From NCBI GenBank assembly GCA_018666155.1, contig JABJAH010000037.1:186001-250000 (forward strand): 64,000 bases of DNA, read 5' to 3'. Origin of the DNA: Rhodospirillaceae bacterium. Its GTDB lineage: Bacteria > Pseudomonadota > Alphaproteobacteria > Rhodospirillales > Rhodospirillaceae. Under the pieces are notes generated by a model. It did no database searches. It saw only the letters and a program-made list of their open reading frames with translations, and was not told the DNA's origin. Position numbers and translations under genes: made by a program. Below, piece by piece: positions 44,763-54,257 of the stretch (its first letter is position 1; the number at the start of each line of letters is the position of its first letter).

Positions 44763-45596
44763 ATGTATGACCTAGACGGGAAAGTCGCTGTGATCACTGG
44801 CGCTGGCCGCCCCAAAGGCCTGGGTGAAGCCATGGCCGTGCGCCTTGCTCAAGAAGGCTGCAAGGTAGTGATTCATGACATCGGAAAAGTTAAAGGTGAC
44901 ATCGCACCAAAGCATGGCGTGGGCACAACTGATGAAATCGATCAGGTGGTCGATGCCATTAAGGCGAACGGCGGCGACGCCGTCGGCTATGCCGCCGACA
45001 TGCTGATAGAAGAAGAAGTCGAAGGTCTCATTGCCTTCGCCGTGAAGACCTATGGCCGGATCGATATTTTGGTTAACAACGCCGGCATTGGATACCTATT
45101 CGGCCCCTTGATCGAGATGACCCAGGAACAATGGGATGCGGTGCTTGGTGTCAACCTCCGCGGCTGTTTCTTCGGCATCAAACACGCCGCCAAGCAGATG
45201 ATTAAACAGGGCGAAGGCGGGCGCGTCATCAACATTGCCAGCCAAGCCGCGAAGTCGGGCTTCGGCAACACGGCCGCCTACACCTCCTCTAAGCATGGCC
45301 TGCTCGGCTTAACCCGGGTCGCCGGGATTGAACTGGCGCCGCATAAAATTACTGTGAACGCGATTTGTCCCAACCACGTTACGACCGGCCTTGGCGCCTG
45401 GCAAAATGACTTTATGTCTAAAGCCCAGGGCAAAACCGAAGAGGAATACCTCAACGACATGCGCGGGCGTATTCCAACAGGCCGGGTTGGCCTCGTCGAC
45501 GATATCGCCAAAGCCTGCGCCTTCCTTTGTTCCGATCAAGCCGATTACATTACCGCCGAAGCAATGAACGTTTCGGGCGGCGAGGAGTACCACTAA
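44763..45596 (+). CDS. Short-chain dehydrogenase/reductase (SDR family)
   Basis: A 277-residue classical SDR. The coenzyme loop is VITGAGRPKGLGEA, followed by NNAGIGY. The active site has NIASQAAKSGFG with the Ser and YTSSK with the Tyr and Lys. The C-terminus ends VSGGEEYH. The start ATG 44763 is placed after GAAGGA; ATG 44754 sits too close to that site. It lies 27 bases after the membrane protein and 2 bases before the deacetylase gene. It would oxidise or reduce a hydroxyl or keto group in the same pathway; the substrate is unknown. Confidence 0.92.
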   Translation: MYDLDGKVAVITGAGRPKGLGEAMAVRLAQEGCKVVIHDIGKVKGDIAPKHGVGTTDEIDQVVDAIKANGGDAVGYAADMLIEEEVEGLIAFAVKTYGRIDILVNNAGIGYLFGPLIEMTQEQWDAVLGVNLRGCFFGIKHAAKQMIKQGEGGRVINIASQAAKSGFGNTAAYTSSKHGLLGLTRVAGIELAPHKITVNAICPNHVTTGLGAWQNDFMSKAQGKTEEEYLNDMRGRIPTGRVGLVDDIAKACAFLCSDQADYITAEAMNVSGGEEYH

Positions 45597-45598
45597 GC

Positions 45599-46462
45599 AT
45601 GTCAGACCCGTCTTTTTCCTGGCCCGATGAAAAACGCATTGCCGTCTCCCTTGTTGTGAATGTCGAAGAAGGCGCGGAAGAAAGCGTGGCCGACGGCGAC
45701 CGCGCCCCAGAACCGGTTGATGAACTCCAAGTCGTCATGACGAAGGGCCGGAATCTCGGCAACGAGTCCAATTACCAATATGGCATCCGGGCCGGTGCGC
45801 CGCGCGTTCTAAGGCTCTTACGCGATTATGGCGTAACCGGAACATTTACGGCGGCGGCCCTTGCTCTGGAAAGAGCCCCGGATCTCGCCAAAGAAATCAT
45901 CGCGGACGGACATGAAGTGTGCGCCCACGGACATCGCTGGGCCCACCAGCACTGGATGAAAGAGGATATGGAGCGCGCCTTCATCCGTGATGCCGCCGAC
46001 TCCATTGAGAAAACGTGCGGCGAACGCCCATCCGGCTGGCTCTCCCGCTATGTCCTGACAGAAAACACCCGGCGCTTGTTGGTGGAGGAAGGCTACACCT
46101 ATCACATGGATGATTATTCCGACGACGTGCCGCGATGGGATGTTGTCGATGGCAAGCCGATCCTGATTTCACCCTACGCGCTAGACACCAACGATATGAA
46201 AATGTGGATGGATCCGGCCTACACACCCGATCAATGGGAAAAATACCTCATCGACACCTTTGACTGGCTGTATGCGGAATGCGCCGAGTCTCCCAACAAA
46301 ATGATGTCGGTCGGTGTCCACCTCCGCATCATCGGCCGGCCCGGACGCATGAAAGCATTCGAGAATTTCTTGGCCCACGCATCCGCAAAAGATGAAGTGT
46401 GGTTCGCCACCCGCAAAGAGATTGCGGACGCCTACGCCGCGCAAGTCCCGGCCCCGGTTTAA
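45599..46462 (+). CDS. Polysaccharide deacetylase/allantoinase-like hydrolase (PuuE type)
   Basis: A 287-residue NodB-fold hydrolase. NVEEGAEES stands where the metal Asp motif usually is, and GHEVCAHGHRWAHQH carries the two metal histidines in the H-x-x-x-H pattern. SGWLSRYVLTENTRRLL fits the PuuE group, which acts on allantoin-like amides rather than chitin. No signal peptide, so cytosolic. It starts at ATG 45599 immediately after the SDR stop codon. The pathway substrate may be a ureide or acylated amine, which is inference. Confidence 0.85.
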   Translation: MSDPSFSWPDEKRIAVSLVVNVEEGAEESVADGDRAPEPVDELQVVMTKGRNLGNESNYQYGIRAGAPRVLRLLRDYGVTGTFTAAALALERAPDLAKEIIADGHEVCAHGHRWAHQHWMKEDMERAFIRDAADSIEKTCGERPSGWLSRYVLTENTRRLLVEEGYTYHMDDYSDDVPRWDVVDGKPILISPYALDTNDMKMWMDPAYTPDQWEKYLIDTFDWLYAECAESPNKMMSVGVHLRIIGRPGRMKAFENFLAHASAKDEVWFATRKEIADAYAAQVPAPV

Positions 46463-46492
46463 TTTTCACAGACAAGACGTAAGGAGCGCACC

Positions 46493-47011
46493 ATGGTTGT
46501 TGAAGCTGCCAAGGTTGGAGAGAATCGTTACCGCGAGCGCGGTGGTCGGTATTTTGAAGATTTTAAAGTCGGAGACATTTACGAGCACCGGCCCGGACGT
46601 ACGGTGACATTGACCGACAATATCTGGTTCACGACACTCACCATGAACACCCATCCTGTTCACTTCGACGCTGAGTACGCCAAACATACAGAGTTCGGAC
46701 AGCCGCTCATCGTCTCCACTTTAACGTTAGCCATCATCACCGGCATGAGCGTTTCGGACATCAGCCAAAAGGCCATCGCTAACTTAGGCTGGACCGATAT
46801 CATGCTGCCGCACCCGGTTTATGCAGACGATACGATCTACGCGGAGTCTGAAGTGCTCTCGACGCGACCGAGCAAATCGCGGCCGGGCCAAGGCATCGTA
46901 AAAGTCAAAACGATGGGCTTTAATCAAAAGCACGACATCATCTGCACATACGAACGTACGGTTTTGGTAATGGGCCGCGACAACAACGTAGAAGATGCCG
47001 CAGGGTACTAA
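46493..47011 (+). CDS. MaoC-like hot-dog hydratase/dehydratase
   Basis: A 172-residue single-hot-dog hydratase acting on an enoyl-CoA or similar thioester. The active-site segment MNTHPVHFDAEYA supplies the conserved Asn and His of the R-hydratase loop, and EFGQPLIVSTLTLAIITG is the standard following helix. TAAGGAG stands before the ATG. It lies 30 bases after the deacetylase gene. With the acyl-CoA dehydrogenase and CoA ligase at 47942-50536 it suggests a CoA-based degradation route, although a minus-strand gene lies between. Confidence 0.9.
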   Translation: MVVEAAKVGENRYRERGGRYFEDFKVGDIYEHRPGRTVTLTDNIWFTTLTMNTHPVHFDAEYAKHTEFGQPLIVSTLTLAIITGMSVSDISQKAIANLGWTDIMLPHPVYADDTIYAESEVLSTRPSKSRPGQGIVKVKTMGFNQKHDIICTYERTVLVMGRDNNVEDAAGY

Positions 47012-47065
47012 TTTAACGCCCCACACCAGACATCTTTGATGTCGACAACTGGGCAGCCACCCCGG

Positions 47066-47098
47066 TTCGGATAGCGGCCATCGAGACCGCTATCCGAA
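47066..47098. terminator. Long hairpin between convergent genes
   Basis: TTCGGATAGCGG (47066-47077) and CCGCTATCCGAA (47087-47098) form a perfect 12-base stem with a 9-base loop between the convergent MaoC and DUF1775 genes. No T-run follows on either strand, so it is not a classical intrinsic terminator; it could stabilise 3' ends or assist Rho-dependent termination. A smaller 6-base hairpin with TTT loop lies at 47029-47043. Confidence 0.5.
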
Positions 47099-47108
47099 TG
47101 AGATGTGT

Positions 47109-47720
47109 TTATTGGCTTCCTGCGCCTTGACCTAGTCGCGCCCGCTCAGCGCCGATCTCTTGCATTGACGCACCCAGCTGCGGGCCATCGCCTTCGACCA
47201 CAACAACAAATGGAGCCGGTGCTTCCAGAGCCCACATTTTCCAGCCCGGCTCACCATCGTCGACAACGTCAACCCAGCGATCCTGTTTATCACCGCAAAC
47301 TTGAATCAGCTTAAACGGCACGACAGACCCGACTGGGCCAGTGATCCTGGCCAGAAACTTGAACACGCCCAGATGAAGCGTCGGTAAGTTTCCGCGCCAA
47401 ATGACTTCATCGTACACTTCCGTAATTGTTTGGCGGCCGCGCTTGATTGGTTCGTCGAGCTGGCGCATCACCAGTTCCGTTTCCCAGCCGTCTTTTTCTT
47501 CCGGTGCAAACAACGGCACGGAGGCAGGAATTTTCATGCGTATTTCTGTTGTATCTAACGTGCCGCAGCCGTGCGGCACCATCAGATTGAGAAATTCGTT
47601 GTAGTTCGCCCGGCCCTCAAAGGTTTCAATAATAACGTGCGCGTTCGCCGTCACCGAAAACCCAGCCAAACATGCCGCGGCCGTCGCAATTTTGAGTGTC
47701 GAAATCCAAGTCCTGTTCAT
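47109..47720 (-). CDS. YcnI-like DUF1775 exported protein, candidate copper-binding (second copy)
   Basis: A 203-residue exported protein, the second DUF1775 member in the window. The signal peptide MNRTWISTLKIATAAACLAG ends in TANA before His28, so the mature protein would begin with histidine, matching the copper-brace N-terminus of YcnI. The core VPHGCGTLDTTEIRMKIP agrees with the copy at 10940. No membrane anchor follows. GGAGGG stands 5 bases before ATG 47720; an in-frame start at 47738 is less likely. It is divergent from the acyl-CoA dehydrogenase gene over about 220 bases. Confidence 0.8.
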   Translation of the reverse strand: MNRTWISTLKIATAAACLAGFSVTANAHVIIETFEGRANYNEFLNLMVPHGCGTLDTTEIRMKIPASVPLFAPEEKDGWETELVMRQLDEPIKRGRQTITEVYDEVIWRGNLPTLHLGVFKFLARITGPVGSVVPFKLIQVCGDKQDRWVDVVDDGEPGWKMWALEAPAPFVVVVEGDGPQLGASMQEIGAERARLGQGAGSQ

Positions 47721-47941
47721 TACGCCCTCCTGATCCACTGTGAAAACTCATCATAGTCGGCAACCGCACCTAAAAGCACGGACTCCGACTGGAAGCTCCT
47801 AATATTGGCTGGGGTCCGACCAATGTTCGGTCAAAATCGACCGCAAACTGCGCATCAACGCCTTGCCCGTTGCTTTGACCTGGGCCATGACTAGAGTGCC
47901 GCTCGAAGAATACTGTTTATACCAAGTAAGGAGCCTCCCCT

Positions 47942-49123
47942 ATGCGGGACGACCACGCCGCATCGGACCTGTCCGACGACGAACTTGAAGCGATCCGCGA
48001 TTCCGTTCGCGCCCTCTGCCAAGATTTTCCAGGCGAGTACTGGCGCGAGTTGGACGAAAAGCGCGAATACCCCACCGCCTTCGTCACCGCCATGACCGAA
48101 GCCGGCTTTATGGCCGCATTAATTCCTGAAGAATACGGCGGGTCTGGCCTCGGCCTAACCGCGGCCTGCGCGATTCTCGAAGAAATTCACAAAAGCGGCT
48201 GCAACGCCGGGGCTTGCCACGCGCAGATGTACACCATGGGGACCGTGCTCAAACATGGCAGCGCCGAACAAAAACAAGCCTGGTTACCGAAAGTGGCATC
48301 GGGCGAGATTCGCTTGCAGGCTTTTGGCGTGACCGAGCCGACGTCCGGCACCGACACACTTTCACTTCAAACCACCGCTGTGAAAAAGGGCGACCACTAT
48401 GTCGTCAACGGCCAAAAGATTTGGACTAGCCGCGCCGAACATTCTGACTTCATGGTCTTGCTCGCGCGCACCACACCAAAAGACAAAGTTGAGAAGAAGG
48501 GCGACGGCCTCTCGGTGTTCATGGTCGACATGCGCGACGCTCTAAAGGACGGCATGACCATTCGCCCGATCCGCACCATGATGAACCACGCCACCACGGA
48601 AGTGTTCTTCGACGACGTTAAGGTCCCGGTAGAGAATTTGATCGGCGAAGAAGGCAAAGGGTTTCGCCACATCCTTGATGGTATGAACGCCGAACGCACA
48701 TTGATCGCGTCAGAATGCCTAGGTGATGCCCAATGGTTCATTAAAAAAGCCACGGACTACGCCAGCGAGCGCAAAGTCTTTGGCGCGCCGATCGGTAAAA
48801 ACCAAGGGGTGCAATTCCCCATCGCCCGCGCCTATGCGTCCTATCGGGCCGCCGCCCTAATGGTCAGCGAAGCCTCATCCAAGTTCGATGCCGGCGAGAA
48901 ATGCGCCGAGGAAGCCAACATCGGAAAAATGCTCGCTTCAGAAGCGTCATGGGAAGCGGCTGAGATGTGCGTGCAAACCTTCGGCGGCTTCGCCTTCGCC
49001 GAGGAATACGATATCGAACGCAAATTCCGGGAGACGCGGCTCTATCAAGTGGCACCGGTCTCAACCAATTTGATCTTGGCCTATATCGGCCAAAATGTCC
49101 TCGGCTTGCCGCGGTCGTATTAA
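47942..49123 (+). CDS. Acyl-CoA dehydrogenase, IVD/LCAD-type catalytic position
   Basis: A 393-residue FAD flavoenzyme oxidising an acyl-CoA to the enoyl-CoA. The flavin segment FGVTEPTSGTDT is near 128-139, and the region TFGGFAFAEEYDIERKFRE matches the C-terminal signature. The usual MCAD catalytic Glu near the end is replaced: the site reads YQVAPVSTN (Pro372). Glu251 in NAERTL occupies the position of the base in isovaleryl- and long-chain acyl-CoA dehydrogenases, so activity is likely kept. It lies 18 bases before the CoA ligase gene. Confidence 0.92.
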   Translation: MRDDHAASDLSDDELEAIRDSVRALCQDFPGEYWRELDEKREYPTAFVTAMTEAGFMAALIPEEYGGSGLGLTAACAILEEIHKSGCNAGACHAQMYTMGTVLKHGSAEQKQAWLPKVASGEIRLQAFGVTEPTSGTDTLSLQTTAVKKGDHYVVNGQKIWTSRAEHSDFMVLLARTTPKDKVEKKGDGLSVFMVDMRDALKDGMTIRPIRTMMNHATTEVFFDDVKVPVENLIGEEGKGFRHILDGMNAERTLIASECLGDAQWFIKKATDYASERKVFGAPIGKNQGVQFPIARAYASYRAAALMVSEASSKFDAGEKCAEEANIGKMLASEASWEAAEMCVQTFGGFAFAEEYDIERKFRETRLYQVAPVSTNLILAYIGQNVLGLPRSY

Positions 49124-49141
49124 GACTGAGTCTTTAATCTT

Positions 49142-50536
49142 ATGGTGACGCGCCCTCCCTACTTCGCCGGTTTCGATATCGATCAGATGTTGACCGACCA
49201 TCCCATCGGCGATGACTTTCTGCCGGCCTTCACGAATATGAGTCGGGACGAACTTCACGCGCTTCAGCAAGAACGGTTCTTGAAATGCGTCAAGCGAGCT
49301 TGGGAAATCCCGTTCTATCAACGGCATTGGGGCAACGTCGGGCTTGAGACCGGCGATATCACCACCCTCGAAGACATCAAAAAGATTCCCGCGTTTAGCA
49401 AATCAGATCTGATGGCGTCCATTGCTGAGAACCCACCTTTTGGAGATTTCGCAGGCACAGATTTTGCTGACGATAACCACATGCATGCGGTGATGCACAC
49501 GACATCAGGCACAACAGGAACACCGCAAGTCCTGCTGTTTAGTCCAAAGACCCGCGAGATGCAGAACCTGCTGGTCGCCCGCGCTTACTTGTTTCAGGGC
49601 ATGACGGGCTCTGATGTGGTCCACTCAATATACGGGCACGGCATGGTCAATGCCGGACACTACATGCGCGAAGCGGTAATTCATTTCACCAATGCGATTT
49701 TTTGTTCAGCGGGTACGGGGCTTGAAACCCGGTCCGTTCAGCAAGTCCACATTATGAACCGCTTCAAAACAACGGTGATCGTCGGTTTTGTAGATTACCT
49801 GCGAAAACTCGCAGCCGTCGCCGCGGAAGAAGGGTTAGAGCCGGGCAAGGACATCCCGATCCGCATGATCTCCGGTCACTTCGGCCGTGAAGACCGGGAT
49901 GAAATCTCGCGGTTGTGGGGTGGTGCGGAAACCTTTGATTGGTACGGGGTCGGTGACACCGGCACCATCTGCGCGGAGGGGCCCGATCACACTGGCATGC
50001 ATGTCTGGGAAGACGCCCATTACGTCGAAATCGCAGATGTCGACACGGGCGAACCGTTGCCCGATGGGGAACAAGGCGACGTCATCGATACGGTTTTGTT
50101 CAAGGACGATCTTTACCCGATGATCCGTTTCAACACTCATGACGTGTCGGCGTTTCATACCGGAACAAACGATACCGGCCTGGTATTCAAGCGCATGCAG
50201 GGTATTTTCGGGCGTTCGGACAACATGGTGAAGCTGCGCGGGATCAATGTCTTTCCGCACGGCGTTGGCGGCGTACTTTTGGAGCGGCCCGAGTTTAATG
50301 GCGAATACTTCTGTCGCGCGGTGCGAGATACACAGGGCCGAGACGATATGATCGTGATGGCAGAAATAACAGACAGTCCGTCCGCCGAGCTGGAGCAAGC
50401 GTTCAAAGCACTGATCAAATCCCGCATCGGGGTGGATATGCCTGTCGAATTTTACAAGCCCGGCGAACTGACCAAGTTTACCGAGATCGATAAGCGTCAA
50501 AAAGCCAAACGCCTGAGTGACGAACGGTTTAGCTGA
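49142..50536 (+). CDS. Phenylacetate-CoA ligase-like adenylate-forming enzyme
   Basis: A 464-residue AMP-binding enzyme that would activate an acid to its CoA thioester. The P-loop HTTSGTTGTPQVLLF near 119-133 is typical, and GHFGREDRDEISRLWG followed by YGVGDTGTICAE matches the PaaK-like class with its shorter C-terminal domain. Near the end, RQKAKRLSD is the flexible segment with the adenylate lysine region. It follows the acyl-CoA dehydrogenase directly; both may handle the same carbon skeleton. The acid cannot be named from the sequence. Confidence 0.88.
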   Translation: MVTRPPYFAGFDIDQMLTDHPIGDDFLPAFTNMSRDELHALQQERFLKCVKRAWEIPFYQRHWGNVGLETGDITTLEDIKKIPAFSKSDLMASIAENPPFGDFAGTDFADDNHMHAVMHTTSGTTGTPQVLLFSPKTREMQNLLVARAYLFQGMTGSDVVHSIYGHGMVNAGHYMREAVIHFTNAIFCSAGTGLETRSVQQVHIMNRFKTTVIVGFVDYLRKLAAVAAEEGLEPGKDIPIRMISGHFGREDRDEISRLWGGAETFDWYGVGDTGTICAEGPDHTGMHVWEDAHYVEIADVDTGEPLPDGEQGDVIDTVLFKDDLYPMIRFNTHDVSAFHTGTNDTGLVFKRMQGIFGRSDNMVKLRGINVFPHGVGGVLLERPEFNGEYFCRAVRDTQGRDDMIVMAEITDSPSAELEQAFKALIKSRIGVDMPVEFYKPGELTKFTEIDKRQKAKRLSDERFS

Positions 50537-50688
50537 GAAAAATTAATACGAAACCACGAAACGCAATGCCGAGAGGACTCCGACGGTCCACGCTAATTTC
50601 TCGATTGGCGACATCATTCCGCCGACAGTGTGCTATGGACAACCAAAGGTGCCGGAAAGGCGCTACCAAAATATAGACGGGTTGCTCC

Positions 50689-52065
50689 ATGACCACTGAT
50701 ATTGTTGCCCTCGATATTGCCGAGCTAACCCAGGCCTTTGATGCCGGTAAAACCACATCCGCCACAGCCACCAACACATATCTCGATCGCATTGCGAATC
50801 AGAACGGCGCTCTCAACGCGTTCATCACCGTTATGGCCGACGCAGCGAGACAAGACGCGAGCGCATCCGACAAACGGCGCGCTGAAGGCAAAGCGCTTGG
50901 CCCCCTCGACGGGATCCCCATTGCACTGAAAGACAACATCGATGTCGCGGGCGTTCCAACCACCGGTGGAATCGAAGCCTATCGACGCAGTGTTCCGGAA
51001 AAAGACGCAGACGTGGTCCGGCGTTTGCGCGAGGCCGGCGCCGTGATCCTCGGCAAGCTCAATATGCATGAAGCCGCCCATGGCGCGACCACCGCCAACG
51101 ACGCCTTCGGCTACTGCCAAAACCCACATAAACCTGGATTCACACCCGGCGGGTCATCCGGCGGGTCTGGCGCAGCTTTGGCCGCCGGCTTATGCGCTGG
51201 TGCCCTAGGAACAGACACCCTCGGGTCCGTGCGCATCCCCGCATCGTTCTGCGGTATTGCTGGACTCAAGCCGACGTATGGTTTGGTTAGTACGCGCGGT
51301 GTTATGCCGTTGTCCTACGCCCTCGATCATGTCGGACCCATGGCGAGGTCCTGTGAAGATTTGACGGTGATGCTCTCAGTCCTCGCTGGGTTCGATGCAG
51401 ATGACCCAGCTGGACGACACGGCCCAACGGATTTCTCATCGGCGCTCAACACCTCTTCATCCCTCACTGGACTCACCCTTGGATACTTCAGCGATCTCAA
51501 TAGAATCAACGGCGATACCGTCGACCCCGCAATGTCGATGGCCTATGCAAAGTCGTTAGATCGGTTGCGAGACCTCGGCGCAACTTTGGAGCCGGTGACT
51601 TGGGATGGCTACGATCCAGCAGTAGTCCGCCCCAAGGCATTACTGCTTATTGAAGCGGATCTCGCCAACATCCACGCCGATGCATTGGACAGTAACCCGG
51701 ACGGATTCACGCCGACATTCCGGGCCGGCATCGATTTCGGTCTGGCTCAATCCGCGCCGAAGTTGGCGAAGGCTATGCGAATCATTGAACAGGTCAGGCC
51801 TGTCGCGCGGCGTTTATTCGCCAGCGTCGACGCTTTGGTAACTCCGACAACACCTGTGCCAGCCTTTTCCTTCGACGCGGCGATGCCAAAGACCATCACC
51901 ACCTTCACCGCCTTCGCCAACTATGCCGGCTGCCCAGCGCTCTCAGTCCCTATGGGGAAGACCGAAGACGGCCTCCCCCTTGGACTACAGGTCGTGACGC
52001 CGAAGCGCGAAGAAGCGACAGCTCTTCGTATTGGGTCGGCATTTGAGAATAGTTTGAAAGACTAG
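50689..52065 (+). CDS. Amidase (amidase-signature family)
   Basis: A 458-residue AS-family hydrolase. The Ser-cisSer-Lys triad is present: Lys in [10 protein letters not shown], the cis-Ser in GGSSGGSGA, and the nucleophile Ser in [12 protein letters not shown] (usually G-S-D-T-G-G-S). It is GatA-like in length but no gatB or gatC adjoins, so it is a free amidase. It lies 152 bases after the CoA ligase and is likely in the same catabolic region, supplying an acid from an amide. The stop codon overlaps that of the convergent 91-residue gene by four bases. Confidence 0.9.
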   Translation: MTTDIVALDIAELTQAFDAGKTTSATATNTYLDRIANQNGALNAFITVMADAARQDASASDKRRAEGKALGPLDGIPIALKDNIDVAGVPTTGGIEAYRRSVPEKDADVVRRLREAGAVILGKLNMHEAAHGATTANDAFGYCQNPHKPGFTPGGSSGGSGAALAAGLCAGALGTDTLGSVRIPASFCGIAGLKPTYGLVSTRGVMPLSYALDHVGPMARSCEDLTVMLSVLAGFDADDPAGRHGPTDFSSALNTSSSLTGLTLGYFSDLNRINGDTVDPAMSMAYAKSLDRLRDLGATLEPVTWDGYDPAVVRPKALLLIEADLANIHADALDSNPDGFTPTFRAGIDFGLAQSAPKLAKAMRIIEQVRPVARRLFASVDALVTPTTPVPAFSFDAAMPKTITTFTAFANYAGCPALSVPMGKTEDGLPLGLQVVTPKREEATALRIGSAFENSLKD

Positions 52066-52337
52066 TCCCCGCGATAGCACGCCGCGCTGACGCGACCGAG
52101 AAACAGATCAGCAAAGACCTCTGGGTTTGGAACATTGCCGGACTTACGGATTTCTTCGGTGACAAACTGTTTAATCACGTCGGGCTCCATAACGTCTTCA
52201 ACTTGACGCACCACCCCGGACCTGGCGGCCTGACAAGACGCCTCCGAGCCAAATCCGATTGTTTGTAAAGTCAGCGCGTCAACGCCCTTTTCATCACTGC
52301 CCGGCGCTAACGCCGCGACGATCAAAATCCATTTCAT
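52062..52337 (-). CDS. Small hypothetical protein, possibly exported
   Basis: A 91-residue protein starting at ATG 52337 after AAGGAGA at 7-base spacing. The first ten residues MKWILIVAAL are hydrophobic and could be part of a short signal peptide, though it lacks a typical cleavage site. Two cysteines (ASCQ and AACYR) could pair. The rest is mixed charge. It is not assigned to a family. A longer frame from 52448 has no site and reads poorly. The stop overlaps the amidase stop by four bases. Confidence 0.6.
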   Translation of the reverse strand: MKWILIVAALAPGSDEKGVDALTLQTIGFGSEASCQAARSGVVRQVEDVMEPDVIKQFVTEEIRKSGNVPNPEVFADLFLGRVSAACYRGD

Positions 52338-52452
52338 GTGGTCTATCTCCTTGGTTAATCCCGCTCTTACACGGCCCCGATACGTATGAGATGCGCGGAC
52401 CCCGTTAATTGGATGCAATAAAAATCCAGCCTTCGCGGCAGATCTCAAAGCG

Positions 52453-53868
52453 CTAACCTCTATCCGTCAGATTAACCGGCGGTGCTTGAAGCTCAAGGGG
52501 TGCCACATAGAAACAGCCTGCCATAGTGCCCACTCGAAGGGACAGGGCGGAGAAATCAGCAGCCGCAGGAACATCGGCCCAAAATTTCGAGGCCGGCTCC
52601 GTACGAGCGGAATTGGCACGGTCGTACACGCGGGGTGCGTCTCCGGCCAAAACATCCCGCTGATACACGGTGCTTTGACCACCAGGCCAATGAACAGAGG
52701 CCCTGCTAGCACTTTCCTCCTCCGTCCCGCCCGAATAGGAGACGGTGCCAACCAGACGCAAGTAGGACTCCGGACCGAAGTTGAACTGAACAGGCTGCGG
52801 TATCACGGCAGTGATTTGACCGACGTCGCAGGGCTGTTGTGCAACCGCCAACACAGGACTTGCAGTGGCTCGGTCTGTACCGCGTGTTCTCAGCACCGCA
52901 GCCACTTCCTCTGCATAGACGTTCGTCAATGGATCACCGGGATGCCCGTCGCCCGGGTTGGCCCACAGCTCGCGATACAGGGGCGGCGTCCCCGCCTCGA
53001 CAAGCTGATCCATAACGGCCGGAAGCAAATCGATAACCGGTAAACCAACATCGGCTAGCAGTGTTTTTAGCGCTTGATACTTGGGCGCGAAGAACGCCGC
53101 TTCAGGACGGTGGGGCGTTAAGACAAAGGTGATGGGGAGATCATTTTCTAACGAAAACGCTCGAAGCTCGGTTAGGACCGAGCGGTAGGACTCTAAATTC
53201 CCCTCAGTCCACAGAGCCGCTTCCCACGAGCCATAGCCGGCGCCAGGATCGATGACACGTTCGTACACACCCTGCAGGTGCGCCGTCAGGAAGGCATCAG
53301 CCAACGGAAACCAATCAGAAAAATACGGGATCGGAATCGGAATCTTCGGCGTTTGCCGTTGCTCGATATCACCCATGTCGAGATCGTTGGTAACAAACCC
53401 GATCAGCGCCTCATCAATATCGAGACTGCCATGGTCTCGTTTGAGCGCCTTAAGGAAGGTGAGCTGATCGCGGGTTGACCAGCCGTTGACCCCCCAACTT
53501 TGGACCGAGACATTGGCGCCAGAGTCACGCAACTTGCGCTGGAGTTTGTGTGGCCAGGGCTGTCCGGGCAGCAGCCCATCGCCCCAGACAAAGGAGTCAC
53601 TCAGAACGGCGACTCTATACCCGGTTTCATTCGAACCCAGTCCGGCATGAATGAGATCCGTGAAGGAAAAGGGGTGCAGCGCGGCAAGGGCTCCGCTGAC
53701 TTTGTCGATCTCCGCATCTCGCGCGGCATCCTCGGGCGCGATCCACGGCACACCGCCCGACTTCAAACCACCACCGCGCAGAACGCCTTCAAGCATGGCG
53801 ACACCCAGCCCAGCAGCAACAACGATAGACACCACAACAATGCAGACGTTGGTGATGACGCTTTTCAC
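52453..53868 (-). CDS. SGNH-fold membrane-anchored protein (AlgX/AlgJ-like)
   Basis: A 471-residue protein with one N-terminal membrane helix (VCIVVVSIVVAAGLGVAML) and a periplasmic SGNH-hydrolase domain. Block I reads VLSDSFVWGDGLLPG, with the Ser in place though the first Gly is missing. The Asn of block III is suggested in FVTNDLDMGD, and the catalytic Asp/His pair in GDGHPGDPL. A trailing beta-rich domain follows. Such proteins often move acetyl groups on exported glycans. It starts at GTG 53868, overlapping the stop of the VOC gene by four bases (GTGA). Confidence 0.78.
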   Translation of the reverse strand: MKSVITNVCIVVVSIVVAAGLGVAMLEGVLRGGGLKSGGVPWIAPEDAARDAEIDKVSGALAALHPFSFTDLIHAGLGSNETGYRVAVLSDSFVWGDGLLPGQPWPHKLQRKLRDSGANVSVQSWGVNGWSTRDQLTFLKALKRDHGSLDIDEALIGFVTNDLDMGDIEQRQTPKIPIPIPYFSDWFPLADAFLTAHLQGVYERVIDPGAGYGSWEAALWTEGNLESYRSVLTELRAFSLENDLPITFVLTPHRPEAAFFAPKYQALKTLLADVGLPVIDLLPAVMDQLVEAGTPPLYRELWANPGDGHPGDPLTNVYAEEVAAVLRTRGTDRATASPVLAVAQQPCDVGQITAVIPQPVQFNFGPESYLRLVGTVSYSGGTEEESASRASVHWPGGQSTVYQRDVLAGDAPRVYDRANSARTEPASKFWADVPAAADFSALSLRVGTMAGCFYVAPLELQAPPVNLTDRG

Positions 53869-54257
53869 GCTGGCTCCACTTTCGGGTACTCAACCAAGGT
53901 CAAGACGTTGCCATCGGGGTCGAGAAAGTGCGCAATTGTCCCGCCCCAAGCCTGCTTCTGCGCCGGACCGAGGAACTGCACACTCTTACCGGTGAGCACA
54001 CCGACCGCCGCCATGCAGTCTTCAACCGCGAGAGACAACGCCGTGAAGCGACCAATCATCTCAGCGGCGTCCGGGTCAGCTGGATCCGCCCGTTCAATAA
54101 TGAAATCGATATCTTTGGGCGTGAACACCGCAGAGTCAGAGGTCTGGCCCGACAAGGGCAGGCCCAGGGTGTCACGATAAAACCGCACCGCCTTGTCTAT
54201 ATTCGCAACGAACACGCGCGCCGCGGCAACCTTCTTAATTAAAGACCCTTCAGTCAT
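53865..54257 (-). CDS. VOC/glyoxalase-family protein (single domain)
   Basis: A 130-residue vicinal-oxygen-chelate protein with two beta-alpha-beta-beta units. VFVANIDKAVRFYRDTLGLPL starts the fold, IAHFLDPDGNVLTLVEYP ends it with the metal Glu at the usual place. ATG 54257 is preferred; it overlaps the stop of the TRAP receptor by eight bases, so the genes are tightly packed. An alternative frame running up to 54386 would overlap more. Substrate not assigned; members include glyoxalase I, fosfomycin resistance and dioxygenases. Confidence 0.85.
   Translation of the reverse strand: MTEGSLIKKVAAARVFVANIDKAVRFYRDTLGLPLSGQTSDSAVFTPKDIDFIIERADPADPDAAEMIGRFTALSLAVEDCMAAVGVLTGKSVQFLGPAQKQAWGGTIAHFLDPDGNVLTLVEYPKVEPA

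Noticed and set aside
44064-47720. Copper operon linking the CopD-like membrane protein and the DUF1775 gene
   Set aside because: The genes are 2.4 kb apart on opposite strands with unrelated genes between, and the CopD likeness is weak.
49835-50500. 221-codon minus-strand frame opposite the CoA ligase
   Set aside because: Antisense to the adenylate-forming enzyme core; no start signal.
53500-54180. 226-codon plus-strand frame opposite the SGNH and VOC genes
   Set aside because: Spans two supported genes in antisense and shows no domain.
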